Below are positions 8,977 to 17,891 of a stretch of 64,000 nucleotides of DNA, piece after piece. The DNA is from Maribacter ulvicola. Its GTDB lineage: Bacteria > Bacteroidota > Bacteroidia > Flavobacteriales > Flavobacteriaceae. How positions within the stretch are numbered: the first letter of the stretch is position 1; each line of letters begins with the position of its first letter. Made by a program: the position numbers and the translations under genes. The stretch is taken from the NCBI RefSeq assembly GCF_900155985.1, contig NZ_FTMA01000010.1, forward strand, positions 1 through 64,000, in the 5' to 3' direction. The notes under the pieces are model-generated. The model worked only from the letters and a program-made list of their open reading frames with translations, had not been told where the DNA came from and did not search any database.

Positions 8977-9711
8977 TTAGAGCGGGGTAACGGTTAAATG
9001 TTTAAACTCTACTTTTGCCTTACCACCGCTATGTAACTGAATACCAATAACTCCCTTAGATGGAATGTTAGCGTCGTTCTCCTTGTAATAAGCTGTTTTA
9101 ACACCGTTAATATACAGTTCATGCGTATTACCAATACACCTAACCAAATAGCTGTTCCAGCCATTCTCGTTTAAAATATTTTTTAATGTTTTTAAGTCTC
9201 CACTTACTAATTTACCTCTGCGATGTTCATCATAGATATCTCCCCAATATCCTTTGCCTATATCTGCTTGATATCCTATGATATGACCATCTTTAATGCT
9301 AGATCTATATTGAATTCCACTATTGATCAACCCTGTTTTGTGATCTCCAGTAATCTTAAATAGACCGCTAAATTCAAAATCTTCGTATTCATCTACCGTA
9401 TATAAATAGGTGTTTTCATGAATCTTAACTTTATTATCGCCACCAACTAAAGTGCTATCTAGAACTTTCCAGTATTTAGAATTGCTGTCTTTAAGAACCT
9501 TCCAACCATCCATAGATACACCATCAAACAATGAGATGGTCTCAACCTTAGATTGAGCACATAGATTGATAGTACCCAAAAAAACGAGTATGGGTAAACT
9601 AATTCTCAAATTGGCAAATACCCTATCACCCTTCATAATTGAGCTGTTCACCATATCTATAACTTGTAAAACACTCATTTTTTTAAACACTTTTTTCAAA
9701 ATCATATTCAT
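8977..9711 (-). CDS. DUF1080 (3-keto-disaccharide hydrolase-type) protein
   Basis: A 244-residue protein whose body (about residues 55-244) is a DUF1080/LamG-like beta-sandwich: SLFDGVSMDGWKVL, the TYLYTVDEYEDFEFSGLFKI strand pair, NSGIQYRS, and the C-terminal SKGVIGIQLHSGGKAKVEFKH. Members of this family hydrolyse or eliminate 3-keto-glycosides, or act as binding modules. The ATG at 9711 has an A/T-rich leader, but an in-frame ATG at 9636 would begin a cleaner signal peptide (MKGDRVFANLRIS then LPILVFLG, ending CAQ); the true start is open. Only 8 nt separate it from the longest reading of the cytochrome gene, so an oxidation-then-cleavage partnership is plausible. Confidence 0.85.
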   Translation of the reverse strand: MNMILKKVFKKMSVLQVIDMVNSSIMKGDRVFANLRISLPILVFLGTINLCAQSKVETISLFDGVSMDGWKVLKDSNSKYWKVLDSTLVGGDNKVKIHENTYLYTVDEYEDFEFSGLFKITGDHKTGLINSGIQYRSSIKDGHIIGYQADIGKGYWGDIYDEHRRGKLVSGDLKTLKNILNENGWNSYLVRCIGNTHELYINGVKTAYYKENDANIPSKGVIGIQLHSGGKAKVEFKHLTVTPL

Positions 9712-9777
9712 TTATATTTAATTAGCTTTAGTATCAACAATAACTATTTAGTGCTATGGCAACCAATCTATTAACAA

Positions 9778-9816
9778 ATTCTAGCAGAAATTTAAACACT
9801 TAACTTCTGCCAGAAT
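9778..9816 (-). terminator. stem-loop between susD and the DUF1080 gene
   Basis: Arms 9778-9789 and 9805-9816 pair over 12 bp with one G-U wobble in the minus transcript; loop of 15 nt. The 3' flank (TTGTTAAT...) is only mildly U-rich. It may be a partial terminator or a mRNA-stabilising structure that keeps susCD transcripts more abundant than the downstream enzyme genes. Confidence 0.5.
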
Positions 9817-9831
9817 TACTTTATATTACCG

Positions 9832-11544
9832 CTACCATCCAGGGTTCTGCTCAAGTTCGTCATTCAGTTGTAATTGCCTAAGAGGTAAAGGAAACAGGTA
9901 ATGTTTTTTAGGATCAAACCTTCGGTTAGAGGCCGGATCGACTATTATAAAACCTTCAGCATCTAAATTTGGGGTTAAAGAGGCCCAATTTTCATGAGTT
10001 TCCCATTCCGTACCTCCATATTTTATACCTAGCATTGGTTTAGGTAATTCTGTTTCTGCGGTTTTCCACCTTCTTAAATCGTCATACCTAAAACCTTCTG
10101 CAAAAAGCTCCACAGCTCTTTCTCTTCGTATCTCATTAAGCATATTTAGACCATTCTCAGCTACAAAAGCGTTGGTTAAACTTGGCAGCCCCACACGCTC
10201 GCGAAGTTGGTTTACTGACTTATCTAAATCTCCGTCTGAAATAGAACCATTGAGTTCATACGTTGCCTCTGCAAAATTTAGCAATACTTCTGCCAATCTA
10301 ATTACAGGATAATCGCTACCATTTGGTTGTTCATTTTCTAGCATAAATTTTAATGTTATATACCCCGTTGCAGTTCTACCGGGTATTTCCACCAAATTAA
10401 GTGTACCACGTGTAGGGTCATTCAAATCTGACCAATTACGGGTCCATGCTGCTTGTTGGGAATTATAATACACCGTTAAAGGCACAGACATCAACATTCT
10501 AGAATCTCTATTCTCATATTCTGAATCTATCTTAGATTTTCCTTTAAATAAAGGTGAAGATTCTACTGGCAAACCATCTGTACATAAAAACATATCTACC
10601 AGTTTTTTTGTTGGGTTTAAGCCATTAACCGGATCAGGTCTAGAATTATGAGGTTTTTCATCTAGATCTCTTCTTGCAGATAAGATAAACTCATTATTGT
10701 CTGATTTGGTTAAATTTGCCGGGTTAGCCTGCTTCTTATCCAATGTAAACAAATACTTATAATTATCATCACCAAGAACATCTCGTCTATCGAACAATTC
10801 ATACGTATCGTTCATTACTTGTTCCGACGCCGTAATAGCTTCTTGAAGTAAACGTTGAGAATCACTACCACCATGGTATTTTTGCCAAGTTCCCTCAAAA
10901 AGAGCAACACGACTTAAAAAAGCAAATGCAGCACCTTTTGTTACCCTTCCATTATCATCTCCTCCCAATTCATCTTTTAAAAGTAAATGATCAGTAGCTA
11001 ACTTTAATTCTGAAATAATAAAAGCAACTATTTCTTCCCTACTATTTCTAGGGGCATTAAGCTCTTGAGAATCTATACTCAACGTGTGATCAATTAAAGG
11101 AACCCCACCAAATTGCCTTAATAAGTTAAAATAAGCCATACCCCTAAAGAAATGAGATTCACCTTTATATTGTCCTATACTACTTCTTAATTCAGAATCT
11201 GCTTCCTCTATTTTCTCTATTAAGGTAGAAGTACTACGAATTAAGGCATATGAGTTGTCCCAAACACCACTATTAAAACCCGTAACATGCTCTCCCCTAC
11301 TAATTACATTACCATTAACACTGGTTGTTAAATCACTCCAGTCCTCTCTACCCCAAAGACCGTGGGCAGGCAATGACCCGTAATAATTATTAGAATATAA
11401 TTTAAAATCGTTTGAAGTTTTAAAAAATGTAGCTTCCGTTAATTCTGTCTGTGCAAAATTATCTCCTAAATCTTGTTCACAAGACGAACTTAATGCAAGA
11501 CCGATAAGTAGCAATGTCTTAAAAATTATAATTTTTGATTTCAT
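9832..11544 (-). CDS. susD-like: RagB/SusD-family outer-membrane lipoprotein
   Basis: A 570-residue SusD homologue. The signal peptide MKSKIIIFKTLLLIGLALSS precedes a lipobox cysteine (about residue 23). SusD hallmarks: TPR-like helices with KGESHFFRGMAYFNLLRQFGG, the RVTKGAAFAFLSRVALFEG motif, and the C-terminal EIRRERAVELFAEGFRYDDL followed by RRWK and the closing NPGW. SusD proteins sit on the cell surface as the lid of a SusC porin and bind the glycan. It begins 16 nt after susC. It defines region A as a polysaccharide-utilisation-like locus, but no canonical glycoside hydrolase follows it. Confidence 0.95.
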   Translation of the reverse strand: MKSKIIIFKTLLLIGLALSSSCEQDLGDNFAQTELTEATFFKTSNDFKLYSNNYYGSLPAHGLWGREDWSDLTTSVNGNVISRGEHVTGFNSGVWDNSYALIRSTSTLIEKIEEADSELRSSIGQYKGESHFFRGMAYFNLLRQFGGVPLIDHTLSIDSQELNAPRNSREEIVAFIISELKLATDHLLLKDELGGDDNGRVTKGAAFAFLSRVALFEGTWQKYHGGSDSQRLLQEAITASEQVMNDTYELFDRRDVLGDDNYKYLFTLDKKQANPANLTKSDNNEFILSARRDLDEKPHNSRPDPVNGLNPTKKLVDMFLCTDGLPVESSPLFKGKSKIDSEYENRDSRMLMSVPLTVYYNSQQAAWTRNWSDLNDPTRGTLNLVEIPGRTATGYITLKFMLENEQPNGSDYPVIRLAEVLLNFAEATYELNGSISDGDLDKSVNQLRERVGLPSLTNAFVAENGLNMLNEIRRERAVELFAEGFRYDDLRRWKTAETELPKPMLGIKYGGTEWETHENWASLTPNLDAEGFIIVDPASNRRFDPKKHYLFPLPLRQLQLNDELEQNPGW

Positions 11545-11560
11545 TTTAAATATTGTTTGG

Positions 11561-14500
11561 TTATAACGAAATATTAAGTCCTAGGGAATACGATTTATAA
11601 AGAGGTGTTACTACCCCCCTAGCTATTGGATATTCTGGATCTTGATTTCCTTCAAGATTGCTAAAGGTCAAAAGATTAGAACCACTGAAATATATTCTAA
11701 GATTTTCCATACCAATCTTTTCTGTTGTGACATTAGGGAATGTGTATCCAATTTGAACGTTTTTCAACCTTAAATACTTATTGTTTATCCATTTATAAGG
11801 AGCATTTGAATTTCTATAGTTATTCCCATCAATTGTTCCATTTGTGGTTAACCTAGGATGCAAGGCATCTGTATTTTCCGGTGTCCATGTTTTACCGTAT
11901 AAATGCGCCCATGATGGTGCCCACCATGCTGAATTTGTTGGTTTATCCGAATCTATAATGTTCCATTTTCCAATACCTTGAAAAAAGGTAGAAAAATCAA
12001 AACCTTTATAATTTAGACCCAAGGTAAATGAATAAGCCAAATGCTGCTCTGTATCACCGATCAAAGACATATCACCAGATTCTGCATCATTGGTCCCTGT
12101 ATATAATTTACCTGGCTCAATTTCCCCATCACCATCTAAATCTTTAAACTTGGCATCACCAATTCTAAGATTGTTGGGTGTACCTTCTAAGGCTATATAT
12201 TGATCTAAGTCCTCTTGATTTTCAATAATTCCATCGTATAATAAGCCGAATGCACTATTGGTATTATATCCTTCAACAAATGTATTTACGCCATCTGCCG
12301 GTATTTTATTATCCAAATTGGTAATTTCATTACTATCATCACTTAACGTTCCTGAAACCCGATATTTGAAATCATCACCAATGCTACCATTCCAATTCAA
12401 TGCCAGCTCCCAACCTTTTACCTTTAAAGACCCCCCATTAACCAAGGGTGTTGAAATACCGATTACACTTGGAAACTCTTCTGTTATTAGCAAATCACTG
12501 ATATCTTTTATGAAGTAATCAAATGTTCCGTTCAAGCGATAATCAAATAGCGAAAAATCTAGACCAACGTTGCTTATCTTAACTGTTTCCCATGTGGTTG
12601 CAGGACTAGACAATGAATTTATAAATGCAGAATTAGTTCTTACCGGTTCATCTGGATTTCCAAATAAATAAACGCCATCAAGAGCGACTCTTGGTAGAAA
12701 ATCAAAAAGACCTACATTATTCTGATTACCCAAGCTTCCGTTAGACAATCTTAATTTTAGGTTACTGATGAAACTGTCTTTTGAAGAGATAAAATTTTCT
12801 TCGGATAGTACCCAAGCTCCAGAAACTCCCCAAAAATTACCCCATCTATAATCTGCAGCAAAACGAGAAGATCCATCTCTTCTAAAGTTACCCTCCAATA
12901 AGTACTTTCTTTTATAATTATAGCCCAACGAAGCAAAATAGGAATTAATGACCCAGCCATTTTTTACCTCTGTTGGAAGACCGTCTTCATCACGTCCCTG
13001 AGCAAACGATGGTAGTTCTTCGGTAATCAAATTTTTTCTAGCTACACTAAAAGCCTCATATCTTAATTCTTCATGTGCACCACCTAATAACCCTGTTACA
13101 GAGTGATCACCAAAACTACCGGAATAATTGGCCGTTAAGTTAACCACATCATGTTCTGTTTGAGCATGACTTGCTCCTGCACTATTTACAGTACTTATTT
13201 TTTGCCTAGGTTCATCATCCCAATCATACAACTGAACAATATTTCGCTGATAAAACTTTTTATTACTATCCACATTCGTAGAGATATCACCATGTACGGT
13301 TAAGCCAGAAACTGGTTTCCAGTCAATTGCAGCTTGCAAATTTTGCCTATAGAATTCACTATTGTCATCGCCTAAAGCTTCTGCATGTGCAATAGGACTT
13401 TGAAAACCTCCAAAATTTGCATAGTTTCCATTTGGCGTACTGACTAAATGACTTGGCCAGACCGAAAAAGAATTGGCTACCGCGCTGTCATAACCTAATG
13501 GCAATATTATATTTTGTCTTTCAAAAGCCAAATTAGTGGACATACTCAACTTGTCCGTGATATCAAAACTATACTTAACCCTTGAGAAATACCGTTTATT
13601 CGTATTTTCGCCAAATCTAAAATTGCCTGGCTGATCAAGATAACCGATAGATGCATAGTAATTTGAGTTTTCTGATTTACCAGAGACATTTAATTGATGC
13701 TTGGTCATAATTGCCGTTTGGTACATATACCCTACCCAATCTGTTGAGTTCGTACTCATATAAGGAGTATCTGTAAACGGTCCGGGAATTATTGCCGGAG
13801 CAGTACCATTTTTAATTCCTTCTAAATACGGAGTTATATAAGAATAAAAGTGATTTTGTATACCGTCATTAGCATGAGCCTCAAGATGCATATCAAAATG
13901 CTGTCCTAGATTTACTCTATTAGGATGATCACCCACTACATTGACCGAGACATTTGAAGAATATTCAATAACAGGTTTACTTGATGTACCTCTTTTTGTA
14001 GTAACTAATAATACACCACCAGCTGCCCTAGCTCCATAAATTGCCGCCTGTGCATCTTTAAGTACCGTAATATTCTCTATATCGTCTGGGTTTATTTGAT
14101 TTAAAGCACCACCATCGTTTTCTGGCTGTACAATACCATCTATCACGACCAAAATACCTGCACCATCACCTGTAGTAGAACTAATTCCCCTTAGTCTAAT
14201 GAAAGGCACATCTGTACCGACTTTTCCTCCGCCACCATTTACAATTTGGAGCCCTGGTATAGCACCTTGCAATGATTCAAAAACATTTGTCTGAGGACGT
14301 GATGCCAATTGCTCGTTTTCCAATTTAAAAACAGAACCAGTCAATTCCCCTTTAGTTTTACTAGCATAACCAACCACGACCACCTCGTCAAGACCAGCAG
14401 CATTCTCTTCTAATACTATATTAAAACTTGCTTTATTTTCAACTGAAAATTCTTTGGCATTAAAACCTATATATGACACCACCAAAATAGCATCGGCATT

Positions 14501-14830
14501 ACTTACGTTTATACTAAAATTTCCATCGAAATCTGTTTGGGTACCATTGCTGGTTCCTTTCTCTACAATATTGGCTCCTGCCAAAGGCATTCCCTGCTCA
14601 TCTTTAACAACACCATTAATAACCTGCTGAGGCATTTTGGCACCATCAATACTATCTAATGAAGTTAGGTTAGAGCCATAAATAATAGAACTCTCTAACC
14701 CGTTATCATGAGCATTGGCGACATTAACATATAATCCTATACACAACAGACTAAGTTGAACTTTACTTACATAACGCAATTTTGCCAACAGCTTTAGAAC
14801 TTGAAGTCTATTCTTGCTTATTTGATTCAT
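11561..14830 (-). CDS. susC-like: SusC/RagA-family TonB-linked outer-membrane transporter
   Basis: 1089 residues. N-terminal signal (to about residue 40), then a carboxypeptidase-like regulatory domain (about 65-150: INGVVKDEQGMPLAGANI, GTQTDFDGNFSI), the linker LDEVVVVGYASKTKGELTGS, the TonB plug with LRGISS and VLVVIDGIVQPE, ILKDAQAAIYGARAAGGVLL, and a long barrel ending KSYSLGLNISL. These are all SusC signatures. It imports the ligand captured by SusD using TonB energy. It heads the region A operon; an inverted-repeat cluster lies about 220-245 nt upstream. Confidence 0.96.
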   Translation of the reverse strand: MNQISKNRLQVLKLLAKLRYVSKVQLSLLCIGLYVNVANAHDNGLESSIIYGSNLTSLDSIDGAKMPQQVINGVVKDEQGMPLAGANIVEKGTSNGTQTDFDGNFSINVSNADAILVVSYIGFNAKEFSVENKASFNIVLEENAAGLDEVVVVGYASKTKGELTGSVFKLENEQLASRPQTNVFESLQGAIPGLQIVNGGGGKVGTDVPFIRLRGISSTTGDGAGILVVIDGIVQPENDGGALNQINPDDIENITVLKDAQAAIYGARAAGGVLLVTTKRGTSSKPVIEYSSNVSVNVVGDHPNRVNLGQHFDMHLEAHANDGIQNHFYSYITPYLEGIKNGTAPAIIPGPFTDTPYMSTNSTDWVGYMYQTAIMTKHQLNVSGKSENSNYYASIGYLDQPGNFRFGENTNKRYFSRVKYSFDITDKLSMSTNLAFERQNIILPLGYDSAVANSFSVWPSHLVSTPNGNYANFGGFQSPIAHAEALGDDNSEFYRQNLQAAIDWKPVSGLTVHGDISTNVDSNKKFYQRNIVQLYDWDDEPRQKISTVNSAGASHAQTEHDVVNLTANYSGSFGDHSVTGLLGGAHEELRYEAFSVARKNLITEELPSFAQGRDEDGLPTEVKNGWVINSYFASLGYNYKRKYLLEGNFRRDGSSRFAADYRWGNFWGVSGAWVLSEENFISSKDSFISNLKLRLSNGSLGNQNNVGLFDFLPRVALDGVYLFGNPDEPVRTNSAFINSLSSPATTWETVKISNVGLDFSLFDYRLNGTFDYFIKDISDLLITEEFPSVIGISTPLVNGGSLKVKGWELALNWNGSIGDDFKYRVSGTLSDDSNEITNLDNKIPADGVNTFVEGYNTNSAFGLLYDGIIENQEDLDQYIALEGTPNNLRIGDAKFKDLDGDGEIEPGKLYTGTNDAESGDMSLIGDTEQHLAYSFTLGLNYKGFDFSTFFQGIGKWNIIDSDKPTNSAWWAPSWAHLYGKTWTPENTDALHPRLTTNGTIDGNNYRNSNAPYKWINNKYLRLKNVQIGYTFPNVTTEKIGMENLRIYFSGSNLLTFSNLEGNQDPEYPIARGVVTPLYKSYSLGLNISL

Positions 14831-15664
14831 AATAATAGTTTAAGTTTGGTTAAAACATCATTTAGCTACTGGCCAGTAGTTTTTTTGTTCGATTGACCGG
14901 GCGCTATATTTATAAAATTGCCCTCATGGTCAAATACAAATTCATCTCTAGAATAAAGGATCTTCTCCTCAACACAACTTTCAATAAATTTGATTTTTCT
15001 AAAGTAGTTCTGAGATAATAATTTTAGCACGTTTAAGCACCACAATATGTCCCAAAGCAGAACATGGGACGTCCCAATCACTGAAAACAAGCCAGTTAAA
15101 AAATGACAACAAATAAACTATTACTTCTTAAAATTTAAGATATTAATGATATTTATCTACTTTTTTAATCATTATATCATCTTAAATGTTAAAAAAAACA
15201 AATCATCAAAACACTTGTCCTCTAGTTTAAATTACTACTAATTACTGCAAATAGTTGGTTAAACTTTAAAGCTATTTTATTCACTTCTACATTCTTTTTG
15301 AAACTTTTTAATTGAGTTCATTAGTAGATCTATCCGGTAAATAGGATTGCATATAATGATGACTAAAAACTGAAAAAAAGATTATTCATATTTTGACCAA
15401 ACACTAATGAAAAACAACGTCTTTGTATCTACATTTTCCTAATACCATACATACCTTAGACTAGCATAGTACATAACATGGAGACAAGACAGCAAAGCAT
15501 TGAATTGAAAATTTTATTTAAATTTAGATGCAAGCGTAGAAGCATTTAAATCTCTATTATCGCGTAAAATTTTAGAATACAAAGTATGGTATCGCTTATC
15601 AAAAGATTTAAATAAGCTGAGGTTTAAAATTATTAAAATTAAGGGGTAGCTGTAACCAAAAGTA
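14831..15664. other. intergenic region upstream of susC (region A)
   Basis: 834 nt, very A/T-rich, holding the susC promoter and the 3' end of the regulator transcript. The only clear structure is the GTCCCA repeat cluster at 15049-15076. A 74-codon minus frame (14866-15090) is discussed under rejected items. I see no RNA gene. Confidence 0.4.
15049..15076. promoter_or_regulatory. candidate operator: three GTCCCA half-sites
   Basis: GTCCCA (15049-15054), TGGGAC (15065-15070) and GTCCCA (15071-15076) lie together; the last two form the perfect 12-base palindrome TGGGACGTCCCA in a region otherwise nearly free of G/C runs. Position, about 220-245 nt before the susC ATG, suits an activator site, possibly for the regulator encoded next door at 15665-17098. 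The link is inference. Confidence 0.4.
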
Positions 15665-17098
15665 CTAATTAAGACCCTTTTTATATTGTGAAGGTGTTTG
15701 ATCCGTTATGGATTTAAATACCCTATAAAATGAAGTTTTTGAATTGAAACCGCTTTTCTCGGCTAAATGCATCATCGTATAAGCATCATTACCCGGATCC
15801 TTTAAAAGCCTTTTAAACTCTTCTACACGTAAATAATTAAGGTAGGTAGTCAATGTGGTATTGTCCGCTTTTTCGAATAGAAAATTTATAGTTTCCTCGT
15901 CTTCGCCCGTACTCTTAACGATTTCTTTAAAATCTGGATTAAACTCCTTATAAATTTCAGAGGTCTTGAGTATCTTCTTTATATTTTCTATTCTTTCAAT
16001 TTCTTCAGCATTTACAACACCTAAATTCCGTTTGGTAAAGCGTAACTTTTTGGCCAATAAATAAGAAACTACTACAATAATAAGAATGAAAACCAAGAAT
16101 TTCCAAATATTAAAATTTACCGGCTTATTAAAGAATATAATATCGTCTACCATGATATGACCCCATCCACCTGAGTAGTTATCAACAATCTCAATTTTAG
16201 CTTTTTGTCCTTTAAAAGGTGTTACATCCCATTCATAATTTCTCATTTCACCGTCATTATTACCGACTTGAGAGAATACTATGCTATCATTTACTATTAG
16301 ATTGATACTGGTAAGTCCTTTATGCTCGCCACCGCCTACCAAAAATTTGATCGCATCATATTTTATTATGAAAGATTGTGATGTTAATTTCCCTTTCTTA
16401 CTATCATGTGTTTCTCCAAAGGAAAAAGCAAAATAATCCCCATTGAATCCATTAGGGGTTATTGGATAATACACATTTGTTCGATTTCGCGGTGTTACAA
16501 AAGCGTCACCTTCTACTTCCCAACCATTATAAGTTCCACTTTCGAAATCTTCAAAAATTTCCATCATGGGATATCCATAATCACTGAACACAAAATTATC
16601 AACTAATATATTTGGGAGCGAGTTGTATTCAAAATCAGAAACAATTGCATCTACAACTTCAATTACTGCCTCTTGACCTTCTAAATCTGAAACATCCCAT
16701 GTAATTTTTCTAAGGGTATAATCATTCGTTCCAGTAGCGGCTTTCACCACCTTGTTATTAACCGTCAAATTAACGCATTCTCTTGTTTCATGATTACCAC
16801 CAGCTATCCAAAAATGAATGTATTTTCTATGAATGATAAACGGTTTAGACACCAATTTGCCCTGGTTAGCACTTAAACCTGCCCCTTCAAAGTTTGAAAA
16901 CGCATAATAATGCCCCTGCACATTTTCTACCTTTTTTCTTAATGAATCTACATGAAAAGGCTTGTTGAAAGCAACACCTAGTCGGTTCCAATTCTGAAAT
17001 GTACCATCTTCAAAATTATCATAAACAATATCCACTCTTTCTGGCGAAGAGCAGGAAGCAATAACGAAAAATATTATAAAACCATAGCGACCTAACAT
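15665..17098 (-). CDS. membrane-anchored AraC-type regulator with two extracytoplasmic beta-sandwich modules
   Basis: 477 residues from the ATG at 17098 (the longest frame adds one TTG codon). Order: signal/lipobox (MLGRYGFIIFFVIASC), two repeated modules (about 22-172 and 180-342), one membrane helix (about 345-365, WKFLVFILIIVVVSYLLA), then a cytoplasmic AraC/XylS helix-turn-helix (about 400-477, HLAEKSGFNSKTSFYRVFK, TPSQYKKG). The modules align: FEDGTFQNW with FESGTYNGW, IHFWIAGGNHE with IKFLVGGGEHK, VNLTVNNKVV with INLIVNDSIV. From memory such modules are appended to GH32-type secreted glycosidases, suggesting a carbohydrate ligand. There is no kinase or receiver, so this is a one-component transmembrane regulator. 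It may control the PUL on either side. Confidence 0.82.
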   Translation of the reverse strand: MLGRYGFIIFFVIASCSSPERVDIVYDNFEDGTFQNWNRLGVAFNKPFHVDSLRKKVENVQGHYYAFSNFEGAGLSANQGKLVSKPFIIHRKYIHFWIAGGNHETRECVNLTVNNKVVKAATGTNDYTLRKITWDVSDLEGQEAVIEVVDAIVSDFEYNSLPNILVDNFVFSDYGYPMMEIFEDFESGTYNGWEVEGDAFVTPRNRTNVYYPITPNGFNGDYFAFSFGETHDSKKGKLTSQSFIIKYDAIKFLVGGGEHKGLTSINLIVNDSIVFSQVGNNDGEMRNYEWDVTPFKGQKAKIEIVDNYSGGWGHIMVDDIIFFNKPVNFNIWKFLVFILIIVVVSYLLAKKLRFTKRNLGVVNAEEIERIENIKKILKTSEIYKEFNPDFKEIVKSTGEDEETINFLFEKADNTTLTTYLNYLRVEEFKRLLKDPGNDAYTMMHLAEKSGFNSKTSFYRVFKSITDQTPSQYKKGLN

Positions 17099-17706
17099 CA
17101 AAAGTAGAAATGTTAATTAAATATTAAGTGATAAATATACATATGGTAATTACAAATGCAAAATATTGACAAAATATCAACAATGAACTTACGACAAAAA
17201 CATAGACTATTATATTAGTTTGTTTCAGAAAATTGTTTGTGACTTATCTTACTGTTATATCTTTTGTATCACTACACCTTGATAATCAACGTAATCTATA
17301 GTTAAAAAACCAAGTCTATACCTGTTTAAATAATGATAATTCTATTACAGAATTTAGCTTATGTTATTTTAGATACATGCATTAGGGCATTAGTTCTTAA
17401 AAAAGGTCCGCAATGACAAGGTCCTTACTATTTCTATCACAGCTCTTTTTTAACTGGTTAAAGCGTTTTGGTAAATTAAGATCGTAGGTGAAATTATGAC
17501 GAATACATTTTGAGTTCTTGTGAGGGTCGTATATATGAACTTTTTATAAGTTGTTCTATTTTACGGGTATCTGCCATAAAACATATGTCCTATAATTCCC
17601 TTTGAATACTCCATACCTATGATAAATGCTTTTGTCAAAATTAAGAACGGTATCAATAGTTAGAAGCCATCTTATTTTTTTCCAATAGGAAGTTAAATAA
17701 CTTAAT

Positions 17707-17762
17707 AGCAAAAATAAAAATACTTACGAAAATAAAGTGAGATACTATTATTTTCGTAAGTA
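17707..17762 (-). terminator. terminator of the region B susCD operon
   Basis: Perfect 14-bp inverted repeat (17721-17734 and 17749-17762, arm TACTTACGAAAATA) with a 14-nt loop. In the minus transcript the stem is followed by the U-rich stretch TATTTTTATTTTTGC. It lies about 130 nt after the DUF4998/discoidin stop codon. Confidence 0.7.
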
Positions 17763-17766
17763 AATA

Positions 17767-17790
17767 GCCTCGGAGGCAAGCCCACGAGGC
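17767..17790. repeat. GC-rich REP-like hairpin
   Basis: GCCTCG (17767-17772) pairs with CGAGGC (17785-17790); inside the loop GGC/GCC can pair too. About two thirds G/C in a region near 30 per cent, directly abutting the terminator hairpin. It resembles a REP/MITE-type palindrome, but no second copy was seen in the window. Confidence 0.35.
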
Positions 17791-17891
17791 ATTGATCTAA
17801 AAACATAATTAATTAACAGCTACTTTTTAAAGCTACTATTATCTCTACTATGATATCTCATTAAGATATTTGTTTGCTTTACATTCATACA

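Larger units (their letters stand above)
17099..17891. other. intergenic region between the AraC-type regulator and the region B operon
   Basis: 793 nt without a convincing gene. It carries the regulator promoter at its low-coordinate end and two adjacent hairpins (17721-17762 and 17767-17790) at its high-coordinate end. The middle shows only frames of under 30 codons. Confidence 0.4.

Noticed and set aside
14866-15090. 74-codon minus frame upstream of region A susC
   Set aside because: Its C-terminal part looks protein-like, but it has no recognisable domain, its start lies among the candidate operator repeats, and it occupies the susC leader. Kept out for lack of support.
17401-17515. Possible transposase or small-gene remnant
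   Set aside because: Only a 25-codon frame is present and no transposase motif or terminal repeat could be found.
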